A stretch of 64,000 nt of DNA from assembly GCA_022385755.1 (NCBI GenBank), contig MU278350.1, positions 253,965 through 317,964 on the forward strand, given 5' to 3'. Source of the stretch: Trametopsis cervina. Its lineage: Eukaryota; Basidiomycota; Agaricomycetes; Polyporales; Irpicaceae. Shown here piece by piece: positions 45,959 through 57,716 of this stretch (position 1 is the first letter of the stretch; each line of letters starts with the position of its first letter). A program made the translations under genes and the position numbers. Below the pieces are notes generated by a model, which had not been told where the DNA came from, ran no database searches, and saw nothing but the letters and a program-made list of their open reading frames with translations.

Positions 45959-48420
45959 ATGACAACCCATGTCATTGCTTCTTCCTCAGGCCATCCGTCA
46001 CACACCGGCCCAACCATGAACGGCATTGTAGGCACGCATTTCCGGGTGGGGAAGAAGATTGGTGAAGGGTCATTTGGTGTGGTATTCGAGGGTGAGCAAG
46101 GGGATAGCTGGCCTTGATTTTATCTGTTCTTATGGATGTCATCCTCCGCGTCCAGGCGTGCACACCATGACCAACCAACCTGTCGCCATCAAGTTTGTAC
46201 GTGGACCTACCGTTGCCAGCATCATATGGCCCTGATTTATCTATCAAACATATAGGAACCCAGAAAGGCGGAGGCTCCTCAGTTGCGAGACGAGTACCGG
46301 TCGTACCGGACGTTGAACGGCACTCGTACGTTGAATTTCATATGTTTCCCAGAGTCATTTTCGTGCCGCTGGCTCGTGGGATGCTGCATTGTCTAATTCT
46401 ATCGTCTACTTGTAGTTGGTGTCCCGCAAGTGCAGTACTATGGCTCGGAAGGATTGCACAACATCCTTGTGATAGACCTCCTCGGTCCTAATCTTGAGGA
46501 CCTTTTCGACATGTGCAACCGCAAATTCAGCATCAAGACTGTGTGCATGGCCGCGAAGCAGATGGTGAGTGATAGATTGTCATCTTGTGCGGGTCTATAC
46601 GCAGTCCCTGGATCGCTACGAAGAAGAAAAAGAATTACAGTAACAAAGTCTACGGTGCTGCGGCTACGTGCGCGAAGGCTGGATACACCTATCATAGTGT
46701 CTCGCTAGGCAACAAAAGCACTCGCCTGTATCACACTAGCCCCCTCTGGGAGCCAGGAGACATATACTCTACTTTTTATCTACTTCAGCTGGGCTAGGTG
46801 AGAATACTGAACATGATGCTTGGCTCCACAGATTACACGTGTACAAAGCGTACACGACAAGTCACTCATTTACCGCGATATCAAGCCTGATAACTTCCTC
46901 ATTGGCGTTCCCGGCTCAAAGACCGCGAACTTGATTCACATAATCGGTGCGTTGGACTTTCGTATCTATCGTGTACGATGGTGCAGCAGTGTATCACTGC
47001 CGCAGTCTCCCCCTTGCGCAGTAGCTGGCTGGGGCCTTGAAGCCCCGCCGCAACCTGCGCAATTTTCTGGGGCCTGGCGTCCTTGCGCCGCCCAGGTCGA
47101 ACGGCGGACCAGTTCCAGTTCTACTTTTTACGTAAAAGCGCCGCAATCGGGACCCGCGTGCTAACCATGTATGGTCTGCAGATTTTGGTATGGCGAAGTA
47201 TTATCGTGACCCCAAGACCAAGCAACATATACCATACCGTGAACGCAAGTCGTTGTCAGGGACAGCTCGTTACATGTCGATCAACACCCACTTGGGACGC
47301 GAGCAATCACGAAGGGACGATTTGGAGTCGCTGGGACATGTGTTCATGTACTTTTTGCGTGGCAGTCTGCCCTGGCAAGGCTTGAAGGCAGCTACGAATA
47401 AACAGAAATATGAAAAGATCGGCGAGAAGAAGCAGACTACGCCTATTGACGAGCTTTGCGAGGGATTCCCCGGTGCGTCATAGTGATACTTTTTCCGAGG
47501 CTTACCCATTAATGTGCGGAATGCCGCAGAGGAATTCAACATCTATATGCACTACGTGCGCAAGCTTGGGTTCGAGGAGACTCCTGACTACGATTTCTTG
47601 CGTGAACTCTTCACCAAGGTGCTGAGGTCTCTGGGAGAAGAAGATGACGGCGTATACGACTGGATGCTACTTAACGGTGGCCGTGGCTGGGAGACTCTTC
47701 CGGTGAGTTATAACATATATGATGCCACGACAGGAAATTAATGAATCGACGTGTTTCATTCAGCCGATTCCCAAGGACCAGCCTCAACATGTGCCTCGTG
47801 AACACAGACGGGACAGGGACCGCGATCATGGTCACCGTCGTTCGCGGCAACCACTCGACCCCGCTTCACCTGCTTCGCAAATGGTGCTCGCACCTACCCC
47901 TGCTCATGTCAGAAACAGCCGTCGCATGCAAGGAACTGACGCAGCGCGGGTCGGATCGAGGGAGCACGTTAGTGTGCAACCGCTTGCACCCAACAGCCGT
48001 CGTGCTTCGCAGCAACGTTTGGATCGCGGTGACCGTGCCGACCGCGAACAGCGTGACAGCACTCTTGTGGGCGGTGGCTCTACGCAGCACCCGTATGCTG
48101 CCTCCAACACACAGAATGGCTACCGTACTACGCAGTACGACCGAGCCGCTGCCATACAGCCCCAGTCTAACGGATATCAGAACGGCAACTCGCCAGCCAT
48201 GCCAGCGACGCCAGACTATCACTACGGCGTACCTGCGCCAGCATCGCGGCAGAGCGGGTTTGGCGCGAATGGAGACACTTCACGGGGACATACCGCGAAT
48301 GGAAACAAGGGAATGTACATGTACGAAAACCAGCAGATGTCGCGCGGCATCGACCAAGATGAGCATGGTGATGGAAAGAAGAGAGGGTTCTTTGCAGCGC
48401 TTTGCTGCCGCACGGCATAA
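45959..48420 (+). CDS. Casein kinase I, Yck/CK1-gamma-like with C-terminal cysteines
   Basis: A membrane-linked casein kinase I; yeast Yck1/2 act at the plasma membrane in endocytosis and nutrient sensing. Exons start 45959-46091, 46156-46196, 46256-46325, 46416-46564, 46832-46946, 47182 onward, all in phase. Kinase motifs: [67 protein letters not shown], the CK1 signature [15 protein letters not shown], and [23 protein letters not shown]. The tail of about 190 residues is Arg, Gln, Ser and Asn-rich and ends [11 protein letters not shown]; the CC pair is a likely palmitoylation site as in Yck proteins, though three residues follow it. Two introns (46565-46831, 267 bp; 46947-47181, 235 bp) are much longer than others. 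Confidence 0.94.
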
Positions 48421-49681
48421 CAGCATTGGACCCTTGTGAATCGATCTCTGCTACTGGGTGGCAGAAGGCAGTGCCTAAGTACAGCGTAAGTCTCCAAAAG
48501 CCTCCAGCGGTGATACTTCGAACTAAAGACATGTGCATCCAGGCTTCCCTCGCGCGATTCACTCGTTTACTCGTTCATGACCCGGATTCTCCACGATCAA
48601 CGATCTGCAAGCCTCCAACAACTCGTATCTCTCTAACTATAGTAACTTACAAGCCTTACTATTACCTGTTTCTTCTCTCTGCGGAACCCCTTCACCATCG
48701 CCACGCTCGCTCATGGATCCTCGCGAGCTACGCTCTTCTCACTCTTCTCCACTTTCCGCTTTCTGAATCGGATGCTGCTCTCGGTCTCTGTTTTTCACGA
48801 CTCGGCCTTTCTCGTTGACGACGCTCCTCGCACGCACGCACTCACGCATCACATATCCCCCATCCCCCACCCCGTTCACCCACATGCCCATTGCCATCGT
48901 CAATATCGTATCGTGTCTTTTCTTCTTTTTTTTTATTGCATGCAATAGATACCCACTGCGCGATCTCTGGTACGGAGGATTTTTCGTTCCAGGATGGAAG
49001 GGAATCGCCGGGAGTATGGCCAAGAGCAAGCAAATGCACGAACACAGTCCTCTGCTCTGCAGCAATGATTTCTGACGCAAGGTTGTCTGTATTTGAAGAG
49101 CCCACCGCAAAGCAAGCCGCCTACAACATTGTTACCATACTCAAAATCCAAAAAAGCAACGTACACATAAGCATAGTCATCGAGCGCGGCGCGCTATCCC
49201 GGACGATGTTCTCGCTTGCTCTGCACATCTTCCTAGCCTCTTAACGACCGCCACTGAGATAGATGCATGTATCATTAGTCACTTCACCCTGTCGGTATAG
49301 TTTTTTGTCAGTTTTATTTCATACTCTTCAACGGGACAGAACCATCTTCCTCGGACGATTTACGTTCTGACATATTGTTTTATTTTCCGGACCTTTTTGG
49401 CATACCAAATTGCAGATGAACGTTGAATCTTATAGTATCATGTAAGTCGAATCTTCGCTCTTAGCGTCAACTTGCGTGTTACTCCTACCTGCAAAAGACC
49501 CACCTTTCGAATTGTGTCAGAGCGCTGACTAACTTCAGCGCTTGATGTTGACGTAGCGCTGAACTGCGATGGTGACAGGTTACATCGCCTTCCGTGGAGG
49601 CGTCGTCCTCCTCTACACCAGACCTTCATGCTGCGGGCAGACAATCTCTCTGCATAGAAAACCCACCACACACCTGCTGAA
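48421..49681. other. Intergenic region
   Basis: About 1.26 kb between two plus-strand genes, with the casein-kinase 3' UTR and the promoter of the Bsd2-like gene. It includes a T-rich tract at about 48919-48937. Open frames here have no recognisable protein features. Confidence 0.4.
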
Positions 49682-51035
49682 ATGTCTTCAGCGCGGTACG
49701 CTCCGCTGCCAAACCCCTCTACTGGACCTGACGCCGAGAGGGAGATGAACGAGGCCTTCCTATTGGAGGAAGACGACGACGACGAGCAGCTGGAGTCCAC
49801 GCCGTTGACAAGACGCCATGATCAGCGCGAGAACAGGCCACCGCTTGCTGTTGCTACGCAGCATGGCACGTACGACTTTGAGCGGGAGTATGACTATGAC
49901 TACCCACCGCCAGGCTCGCCACCAGATCCTTCGATCGCACGACCCAACAATTTCGGGAATACGAATGGAGTTCTGCCCGCGTCACCCGTAAGACCTGTCG
50001 TGAACAGGCCATCAATATTCAGGAGAGTTGCTGGTGCACTGCTTCCACAACATTATCAGCGTGTACCCTCAGAATCGAGCGCACGCCGAGTCGGAGGTGG
50101 GATAGAGAATGACGGAGTATTTGCGAATGTCATGGCGAAGCCCGCACGCAATGTCGAAGTAGTTGGGGACAGCGGCGATATTCACCTGGTTCCCGAAGAA
50201 ACGCAAGCCCAGGCACCGCCGGTAAGCAAGACCTGTCGTACGTCGTTGTAGGGTGCTCACGATCTTTCCATGCAGTCCTATCATGAGGCGCAAGCAGATG
50301 CAGTACCTCCCTACTGGGAGACTACTATTCACGCACCGTCCAGCTTAGATCCGAACGCAGACATGATAGTCGACGATCTGCCGACAGGCTCATGGTTCCT
50401 ATTCCTCGCCAATGTCTTCATTTCGTGGTTCTTCCAGTTCATCGGGTTCATGTTCACATATCTCTTGCACACGACTCACGCGGCCAAGTACGGCTCGCGC
50501 ATGGGACTGGGCATGACTCTCATTCAGTTTGGCTTTTACTCAAGGAGACAAGCGGTGGAAGAAATGATGGCTAATGAGCCCACGGGACCTTCGTGGAACG
50601 ATACGATCACTATGCTGCCCGGAATGGGAAGTAGTCTGGATGAGGGTGGGGCTTATGGGAACGGGACCACAGTGGAAGAGTTGGAGAGGATGGACTTGAG
50701 CTCGCGTGACTGGGTTTCGTTCCTGCTCATGACACTGGGTATGTGCGCTCTGATTCCTATGGTACTCAAGCTCAACTCTGGATTAACATCTAGGTTGGTT
50801 CCTGCTGCTATCCTCTCTCGCTGGCTTCTACCGCGTCAAGCGATGGGAAAGGTCGATACGAGGTGCATCTCAGCCTGCCCAAACCCACGACACGGAATCT
50901 CGCAGAGCAACAGACCGGATGATATTCCCTATGGTGTTCACTCCTCGTACCCCAGCTGGGCACGAAGAAGCGGCAGAGCTGAGTGAGGTAGAAGTGAGGC
51001 TGACTAGAGATCTGAGGGAGGCTGGACTCATCTGA
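49682..51035 (+). CDS. Bsd2/Ndfip-like membrane adaptor for Nedd4-type ligase
   Basis: Bsd2 and the animal Ndfip proteins recruit Rsp5/Nedd4 ubiquitin ligases to membrane cargo such as metal transporters, in Golgi and endosomes. Exons 49682-50221, 50276-50738 and 50794-51035 join in frame to 414 residues. An acidic, disordered N-terminal half (FLLEEDDDDEQLE) leads to APPSYHEAQ, a PPxY motif that binds WW domains, then three hydrophobic segments: SWFLFLANVFISWFFQFIGF MFTYLL, HTTHAAKYGSRMGLGMTLI, and SFLLMTLGWFLLLSSLAGFY. HTTHAAKYGSRMGLG with flanking hydrophobic segments matches the conserved Bsd2 core. The PPSY is split by the first intron. The tail ends LTRDLREAGLI. Confidence 0.87.
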
Positions 51036-51352
51036 AGTGGATCATATAACTTCTTCTGCTGATGATACTATATCATCCCTTGCTCATCTACACCACATAT
51101 CGTTATTGTTGTTCAATTTGGCTACCCCTCTATCTGGATACTGTACAATATAGTCTTTCATGTTCGAAATATAAGGTCTCCCTCACCTTCCATACGAGGC
51201 CATGGGAAATCATCTGCAGGCCGCGTCTGGCGGTCAACCCCGCAACATCAGATAGCTGACCGTAATGGGACAGGAATGTGGCCGCCTGTAGTCTCGCACG
51301 TGTTGTAATGGCATAAATAGTAGGCAATCTTCACTCTGTACACCCCAGCAAG

Positions 51353-52970
51353 ATGTATGCTAACGAACCAAAGGTTGTGGACGCTACTGTAGAGCTGCCT
51401 GTAACATTCGTCCCTGCGCTGTTCCTTCAAAGGCGAGCATGGGTGTTCAGAATTATGAGAAGAGAGCGGATTACTCAGGTTCGTGCCGCTCAAATTTCTG
51501 TACAGAAAGTGATGCTGAAGCATCTGGACATTAGGTCCTTGATGCAGGGTGTGGTGAAGGCGAAGCCGTAGCATGCCTCTGCAACCCTGCACCTTGGCTG
51601 CCGCTTCGTGCGACGGCCTTTCCAACGCTCACATCCGAAACGGAGGATGGCCAAAGCGTGGTACTACAACCAGACCCTGCCACGGTACATGAAGAAGGCT
51701 CCATAGACGACAAGGATGATTACCTGCACATCCGCACTCTGCACGCCTTGGATATCTCGCTGAACGACCTCAATGAGGCCATCCCACTTGTTGCACCATC
51801 GCCACCACCCACCGCAGAGCCTACGCATTGGCCAGAAGCGATTCGATGGGAACCGCTTGAGGCCAAGGTGTGGCACGGTGGTATGGAGGCGTACAATCCG
51901 GAATTCGTAGGCTTGGAGTGCATCATATTCATGGAAGTGTACGTAATACCTTTCGTGTCTCCACTCATCATACTACCTTCCACTGACCCCACTAACTGAT
52001 GTTTTGCAGAATCGAACATCTGCCCGAAGATGTCCTCATGGATGTCGCACCCATGCTGCTTGGGCTTTACCACCCCCGCCTCCTGCTCATTACTACACCC
52101 TCGTATACATTCAACTCCCGCTTCACTGCACCTGACGCGCCTCCCAGTGCCCGACGTGGGATACCTGATCCTACGGGGAGGACTGATCGCATATTCCGCC
52201 ATTGGGATCATAAGTTCGAATGGACTGTGGAAGAATTCAGCGCGTGGTGCGAGGAGGCGGCCGCGCATTGGGGATACGAAGTGGAAGTATCCAGTGTGGG
52301 CTCTGCGATAGAACCTGATCCCTGGGGTCGGGAAGAACAGCTGGGTCAGGCGAGTCAAGTTGCGGCTTTCCGAAGGCTGGAGGGCGAAAATCTGGCAGAA
52401 ATGCGAGAACGGAAGTGCGCAGAAGACGGTATCCTGGATAGGGCGAGAACGAAGAAAACGCAGACACTGCTTGCGAGCTATAGGCATGAGCAGAGCAGAC
52501 GACGTCAGGCAACTGGGACACTGGGAGAGATAGGTCAATTGGTGCAGCAGAAAATGGAAAAGTACAAGGAGCCACGGATGACCGTGCATGAGTTGTGGTG
52601 CGAGCAGGACATATGTTGGCTGTGCGGTGGGTGGCTACAGAACCTGGTAGCCGCAATAAAAACAACCGATGGCCTGTCTTTGCAAAAGGTCGACGGGAGC
52701 TCTATGAACGACTGGGCAGTGCATCTGGACAACTTCAAAGATGAACAGCTGGTGGTAGAGGTCTCACATGAAGCGGAAGACGTCTCTCCGCCAGCGAGTT
52801 CTGCACCATGGACTCCATCAGACGTAGGGGATTCAGAGGTATGGAGTTCACAAGATGTTGACAAGAATGGCTGGGGAGTGTGGGGCGATACATGGGGTGA
52901 TTCCGAGCCGAGCCATTGGGACGTAGAGAGCGGACCTGGAGCCGTAACAACCATAGCAACTGTAGCATAA
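51353..52970 (+). CDS. HEN1: HEN1-like small-RNA 2'-O-methyltransferase with Gly/Trp tail
   Basis: HEN1 methylates the 2'-OH at the 3' end of small RNAs, protecting them from tailing and decay. Exons 51353-51478, 51535-51938 and 52010-52970 join in frame to 496 residues. The N-terminus LPVTFVPALFLQRRAWVFRI and the SAM motif VLDAGCGEGEAVACLCNP match animal/bacterial-type HEN1. The metal-binding residues appear in FVGLECIIFMEVIEHLPEDV (E..E-H) and in IFRHWDHKFEWTVEEFSAW; LLITTPSYTFNSRF corresponds to the TTPN block of the family. There are no plant-type La or dsRNA domains. The C-terminal 45 residues hold six tryptophans next to Gly, Asp and Ser (NGWGVWGDTWGDSEP SHWD), resembling GW-type Argonaute hooks. 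Enzyme call is firm; the hook is inference. Confidence 0.88.
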
Positions 52971-53060
52971 GAACTCTGTGGAAATCGTAGAATGTAGTCC
53001 ATGTATTGATGTAAGAACGGAAGTGACAAATGTAGTACAAACTCGGATCTGGGCTGGAGG

Positions 53061-53470
53061 TCAGTATGGAACGAATCCAAGGGAGACTAATTGCGTACCA
53101 GTATCAGAGTGTCCAAGACCGCGAGACTGCAAGTTCCCAATCACTCCTGTATAAAAGCTCTGCGCGGTCCTGGTAACGCTGCGTCATGACATTGCTCGGT
53201 ATGTAGCTGAAATAGAGCTTACGTTCGAGAGGGTGCACCTGCGCCAAGTACGTAACCATCCACATTAGATAACAACACGATAGCGCGAGCATGACCGCCG
53301 TTCTGGTCAAACTGGGGAAGCAAAGAGCATAGTGTTAGTTATGAATGGCAAGTTGATGTACGTGACTGCGCTCACGTTTGGTTAGGGCCCTTGGGAGTGA
53401 CAAACCACACTCCTGCCATTAGTGCAAGGACAATAGCCAGTATGATAACAGTGGGAAACGAGCTTGACAT
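53061..53470 (-). CDS. VMA9: V-ATPase subunit e (Vma9-like)
   Basis: Subunit e is a tiny two-helix protein of the V0 membrane sector of the vacuolar proton pump. The ATG at 53470 starts MSSSFPTVIILAIVLALMAG; exon 1 ends VWFVTPKGPNQ and is joined, after an intron of about 60 bp, to TLTRTAVMLALSCCYLMWMV TYLAQVHPL. The motifs FTPKG-type, S-C-C-Y-L-M-W and TYLAQ-HPL are diagnostic. A second intron (about 53232-53148) is followed by a last exon ending GFVPY with TGA at 53063-53061; the tail is not conserved and this last join is less certain than the rest. Total about 90 residues, somewhat longer than the usual 70-75. Confidence 0.87.
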
Positions 53471-53735
53471 GGTTTGGGAGGGAGTGGTAGACAGTGGAGG
53501 TCACGGTAATATGCAGGCTACGGTGTCTATTCAGCGCCTACTGGTCGCGCACCAGCGACTTCCCAAAAAAGAATAGAGCGGTGATGGCCGCCCTTTTCCG
53601 CATTAGACACAGAAGAGCTTTGTGGCGCAGCGAGGAGTGGTGCGCATATATCCGTTGGATTTTCACCGGAGCGATACATTTGAATATAATACAGTAAAAC
53701 ACGATACAGAACGCTATTGCTACATGTTCATGTGC

Positions 53736-56700
53736 TTAGTAACCAAACGGTCTGTTGGGTGGAGGGTCTGTATAACCGAACCCTCCATACGGATCTGCGC
53801 CAGGGAAGCCTGGTGCCCCAGTCGAGGGGTTTGCACCAGGCATTCCATAGCTGCTGGACGGATTCGCGTTGGGCATCCCATTACCATCACCTGGATAGTC
53901 ATTGCTTCCCGGGAAGGCAGGCGGCTGACCTGGAGGTGGGCCATACGGACTTCCATAACCGGCGGAATACCCAGTATCAGGTTCAGGCGGACCGTAAGAC
54001 GGAGCATAACCACTGTGACCTCCAGGTGCGCTGGGGTATGCAGGGCCTCCGTAGGGAGATGGCTGTGGCGCACCACCAGGGAAACTCGGTGTATCGGTGT
54101 GGCCGGGATAGTGGTGAGCTGTAGATGAGGTCGGTGGCATATGGCTGGGAGATTGCATGCCGGGATATGTGCTACCTGCACCCGGGAAGCCAGGTTCGGT
54201 CACCTCCCTGCCTCCTGGCCCACCACTGAACTGATTGAAGAATGATTGTGCCTCCCCCAAGCCAGGAATGTTTGCCATCATGCCTCCAGGCGCGTGACTT
54301 TGTCCGTGAGTATGATGATGGTATCCCGGGGGCTGGTTATGTCCGCTCGCATTCTGCAGACCGCTGGCGAAGTTCACGGCAGAACCAACAACCGGTATCT
54401 GGCTGACGTAACCGTGGATATCTGCTTGAGCCTGGTGAGCAGCATTGGTGGCGAAAGTCCCTTCGGCGGCCGATGGACCACCCTCGCCTGCCAGACGTAT
54501 GTTTTGGTGATTACGAACTGCGTCTTTGGTGAGACGACCAAGTATCTCGTGCTTCTTGTTGCCCAATCCGTTTATCCACTTCTGCATGTATTCCATCATC
54601 TCACGCTGGACCTGCGAATTTCGGTCATGGAAGTCCGGGTGAAACCTTGGAAGGGTCAGTTAAGCACCTGAGGCGAAACGGTTATGAACGAGGCGTACAT
54701 GCAAGATAATATATCCTCAGTAATTTGGTGCACGTTGGCATTTGTGTCATCCCAGGCCTTGACTATGCGAGTCACCGCATGAGTCTGGGCAGGGTGTCAG
54801 CGACTAACCAGATCCACTGGTCCATTCGGTTGAACACACCAGAACAATTCTTCCAAGATTTCCAGCAGGCTCATTGAGGATTAGATTCTGGATGCATGCC
54901 AGCGTTCAGTTCACGTACGAATGATAGTCAGCATGAAGACACTTACAAAATGATCCTTGCTCAGGAATGAATGCGTTGGATCGGACTAGTTATGCGACTT
55001 TAGTTCTGAGCACTGGGTCAACGGGGTCAAGGGACTGACAGCTCTGGGATCGTTGAAGACTTCAAATTGATCAGCTTTGTTGATCACCTCCCCTGAAGCT
55101 GTCATCAGCTGCGATGTAGCGGTTTTCATGAGAGGTTTCAGGAATGGCTGGTAGGGGCAGTGAGTGGGATGTCAACTCTCTCGTATAGTTAACCTACCTC
55201 AAGTGTCGTAAACACGAAAACTAACAAATGTAAGTACTGATTTGAAAAAAAGGGATACGGCTGCTGGTCACTAACCTGAGATAGATTCAGTGAGTTTCTC
55301 AATGAGCGCCCCAAGTCCGGGGATTTTTTCTGTATCACGACTGATAAGCATGTAGACGGGAATCCGGTCAATAAGCCAGAATTACCAATAGTCTTCTCGA
55401 TTTTCTTCACAACTGTTGGGCACAAAGTTGAAGTTATGTTCAAGTATCATATGAAGGGACTATTGACACACCGGAATCACGCCACGTTAAGACCTGCCAT
55501 AGCACATTGTGTAGTTCTTGAGGAGACAACTGATCTGGTGCTTTGCCTCCCATCTCTGGGCCCGCCCTAAGACGTTCAATGTTGTCCATCTCACGGGCCA
55601 TGTCGGAGCCGCCCCCTCCTGGAAGGTTGAAAAGTAAATTTCGAAGTGTGTCACCGGCAGCCGTATTTCCTCCTGGGCCGCGAGTTGATGGGCCCGCTCT
55701 GGCACGAGCTTTATCAAACTCCTTGTTCAAATCGCTCACTGATGCTTGACTCTGTAAAGGTATGGGCTCGCAACGTTGTCGGCAACCTATGAAGGTTTGA
55801 TTGACCTACAATGTGATCCGTAGCCTCTGTGGAGCGTGGCCATTGAGTTGATTAAACAACATCAGACATACAAAGAGACTGACCTCCAAGCAAACTATGA
55901 ATGAAGTCTTGACCACCGAAGGTACCTTTGGGTTTTACATATCGTTACATGATTTCTTTTACATGTTCAAAGAGCTTACCGGTCACTAGGGGCGCAACCC
56001 ACTTCCCATTGCTCGCCTGAATACGTACTTGATCGCCGACGTGCAGGAAAACATCGTTATAGCCCATATGTGCGAGGGCGAGTTCGCAGAAATTGGAATG
56101 AGCACCAAAGTCTTCCAAGGTGTGGAGCTTGAATATTGCTCAGTCTCGCCGCCAAGAACAAGTATAGATACTTACTGCGGTACCCAAAAGCCTGTAAGCC
56201 TCGTATTCGTCTTCTTTGCGACCTTGGGCGCGGTGCTGTCTTCCAAGGTGAATGCAGTGTTCCAGTGTGCGACGAACAAGTGCTTTGGAAGTATCCCACG
56301 AGCCATTCTCTATAGACGAAGTCAGAAGATGTATCGATAGAGCGAGAGACTCTGACCGTTAGCGATGTAATTTTTCATGCCCGTTCGTGGATCGACTTCC
56401 AGTTCGCGCGGCTGTAATATTTTGTTATTATGGGTTGAGTAAAGTAAAGATTCGGCGGACATACATCGACTGGTCCTCGAAGCCTGGAGTCAAACTGACG
56501 AGCATTGTCGGGATATCCCTTAGGATTATCGATGTGCTCGGTCTAGCAAGGATTGAGGTGAATACTCCTATCATCTGTCTGGAGGGACCTTACGGGTAGG
56601 TAGCAGCCAAGCCTCTCCGGTGTGACTTCGAATTCATGCGTTGCATAGCCATGCGCCTAGAACTACATTAAAAGACATCGCTTTGATTCCCAGCGATACT

Positions 56701-57327
56701 TACGAGGAAGCCAAGGGCCATGCAGAGATTGAGAATAGTCTGTGATGCCACTGTCAAACCAGCGACTTCGAGAGAGATAAATTAGAGCTCACTTGAAGTG
56801 GCATCTTCTGCAAGCCTGCAACATCTACGGCCTAAGTATGATCAGCTTTTGAGGATCCGAATAAATATCGTATACATACCTGACTGTAATCACGTAACCA
56901 ATTCCTATGGTGGCGAGGGTCAATATTTTTGACACTATGATCTCACACGAAAAGACTTGCCCAAAGTACACGCGTTTTATATCGAGCCCTCCGAATTTCG
57001 ATCCCCCTTTACCGATTATGGCACCTAAAGCAAACCCTCCCGCTTTCTTCGCAATATCGGAGAGTGCGTCCTCCTGTTGCACAAGTCAGTCATCTGATAT
57101 ATAACAGGTTATACGAGCAACCTACAATGTCGCCATGACGGAAAGCTCTTCCTTCTAAATACGCAAAACTGGTATGACCATGAGATCGGTAACAACTACC
57201 ACAGGAGCTGATTATCAGTCACTCACCTTGGGATGTTTCCTGCACCGAAAGCGTACACACCGTTACTTGAAAGACAAATCACAAGAACACATAGCACTAT
57301 AAGCAGAAAGTGAGAGTGCACACTCAT
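53736..57327 (-). CDS. Het-C family protein (heterokaryon incompatibility C-like)
   Basis: Het-C proteins are secreted or membrane-associated fungal proteins first known from vegetative incompatibility in Neurospora. The ATG at 57327 starts MSVHSHFLLIVLCVLVICLS, a signal peptide, followed by VYAFGAGNIPS. About fifteen small exons follow, coding conserved blocks such as FALGAIIGKGGSKFGGLDIK, RVYFGNWLRDYSQAVDVAGL, AHGYATHEFEVTPERLG, RQFDSRLRGPV, MKNYIANENG, TALHTLEDFGAHSNFCELAL, and GTFGGQDFIHSLLGEA. The last exon (54599-53736) has a helical start MQKWINGLGNKKHEILGRLT then a Gly/Pro/Tyr-rich tail ending NRPFGY. The Gly-rich C-terminus is a known feature of the family. No sign of a linked incompatibility partner was seen. 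Confidence 0.88.
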
Positions 57328-57716
57328 GCTTGAAAGCTGCAGAAGATGACGGTTATGATACAAGTTATAGATTGTACATGCACAGTTACTATATAGCCAA
57401 GCCAAAGATCAGGTGCATCGCTTTACAGCCAAGCGCTGCTATGTCATAAGTGGTTCGGAGTTGGCCACGCGGATTTGTAGCGCCGCTAAAACGGAGTCTG
57501 TATCGCCACCTTGGCGCCTAGGCGTATTTTGTGTACTTCGACATCGCCCCTTCAAGGACCTCGTCACCTTCAGAGGTCATCCTCATCGTTTTATCTTTGC
57601 ATTTTCTCCTTACCAAAAGCATCACATCCTTTGCACACTTGCGGTGAGGACCATCCAGCTAAAAACGCGCAATGTGACCGATGAGACTCATTAATAACAT
57701 CATCTACAGGCTCATC

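Noticed and set aside
47741..48439. 232-codon plus-strand frame in another phase
   Set aside because: Overlaps the low-complexity tail of casein kinase I; the kinase frame joins in phase to the catalytic domain and ends with the CC motif.
51720..52589. 289-codon open frame on the minus strand
   Set aside because: Antisense to HEN1, whose frame has conserved catalytic motifs; the antisense frame has none.
53736..57327. An active heterokaryon incompatibility locus around Het-C
   Set aside because: No NACHT or HET-domain partner is linked; Het-C homologues are widespread and most are not known to act in incompatibility.
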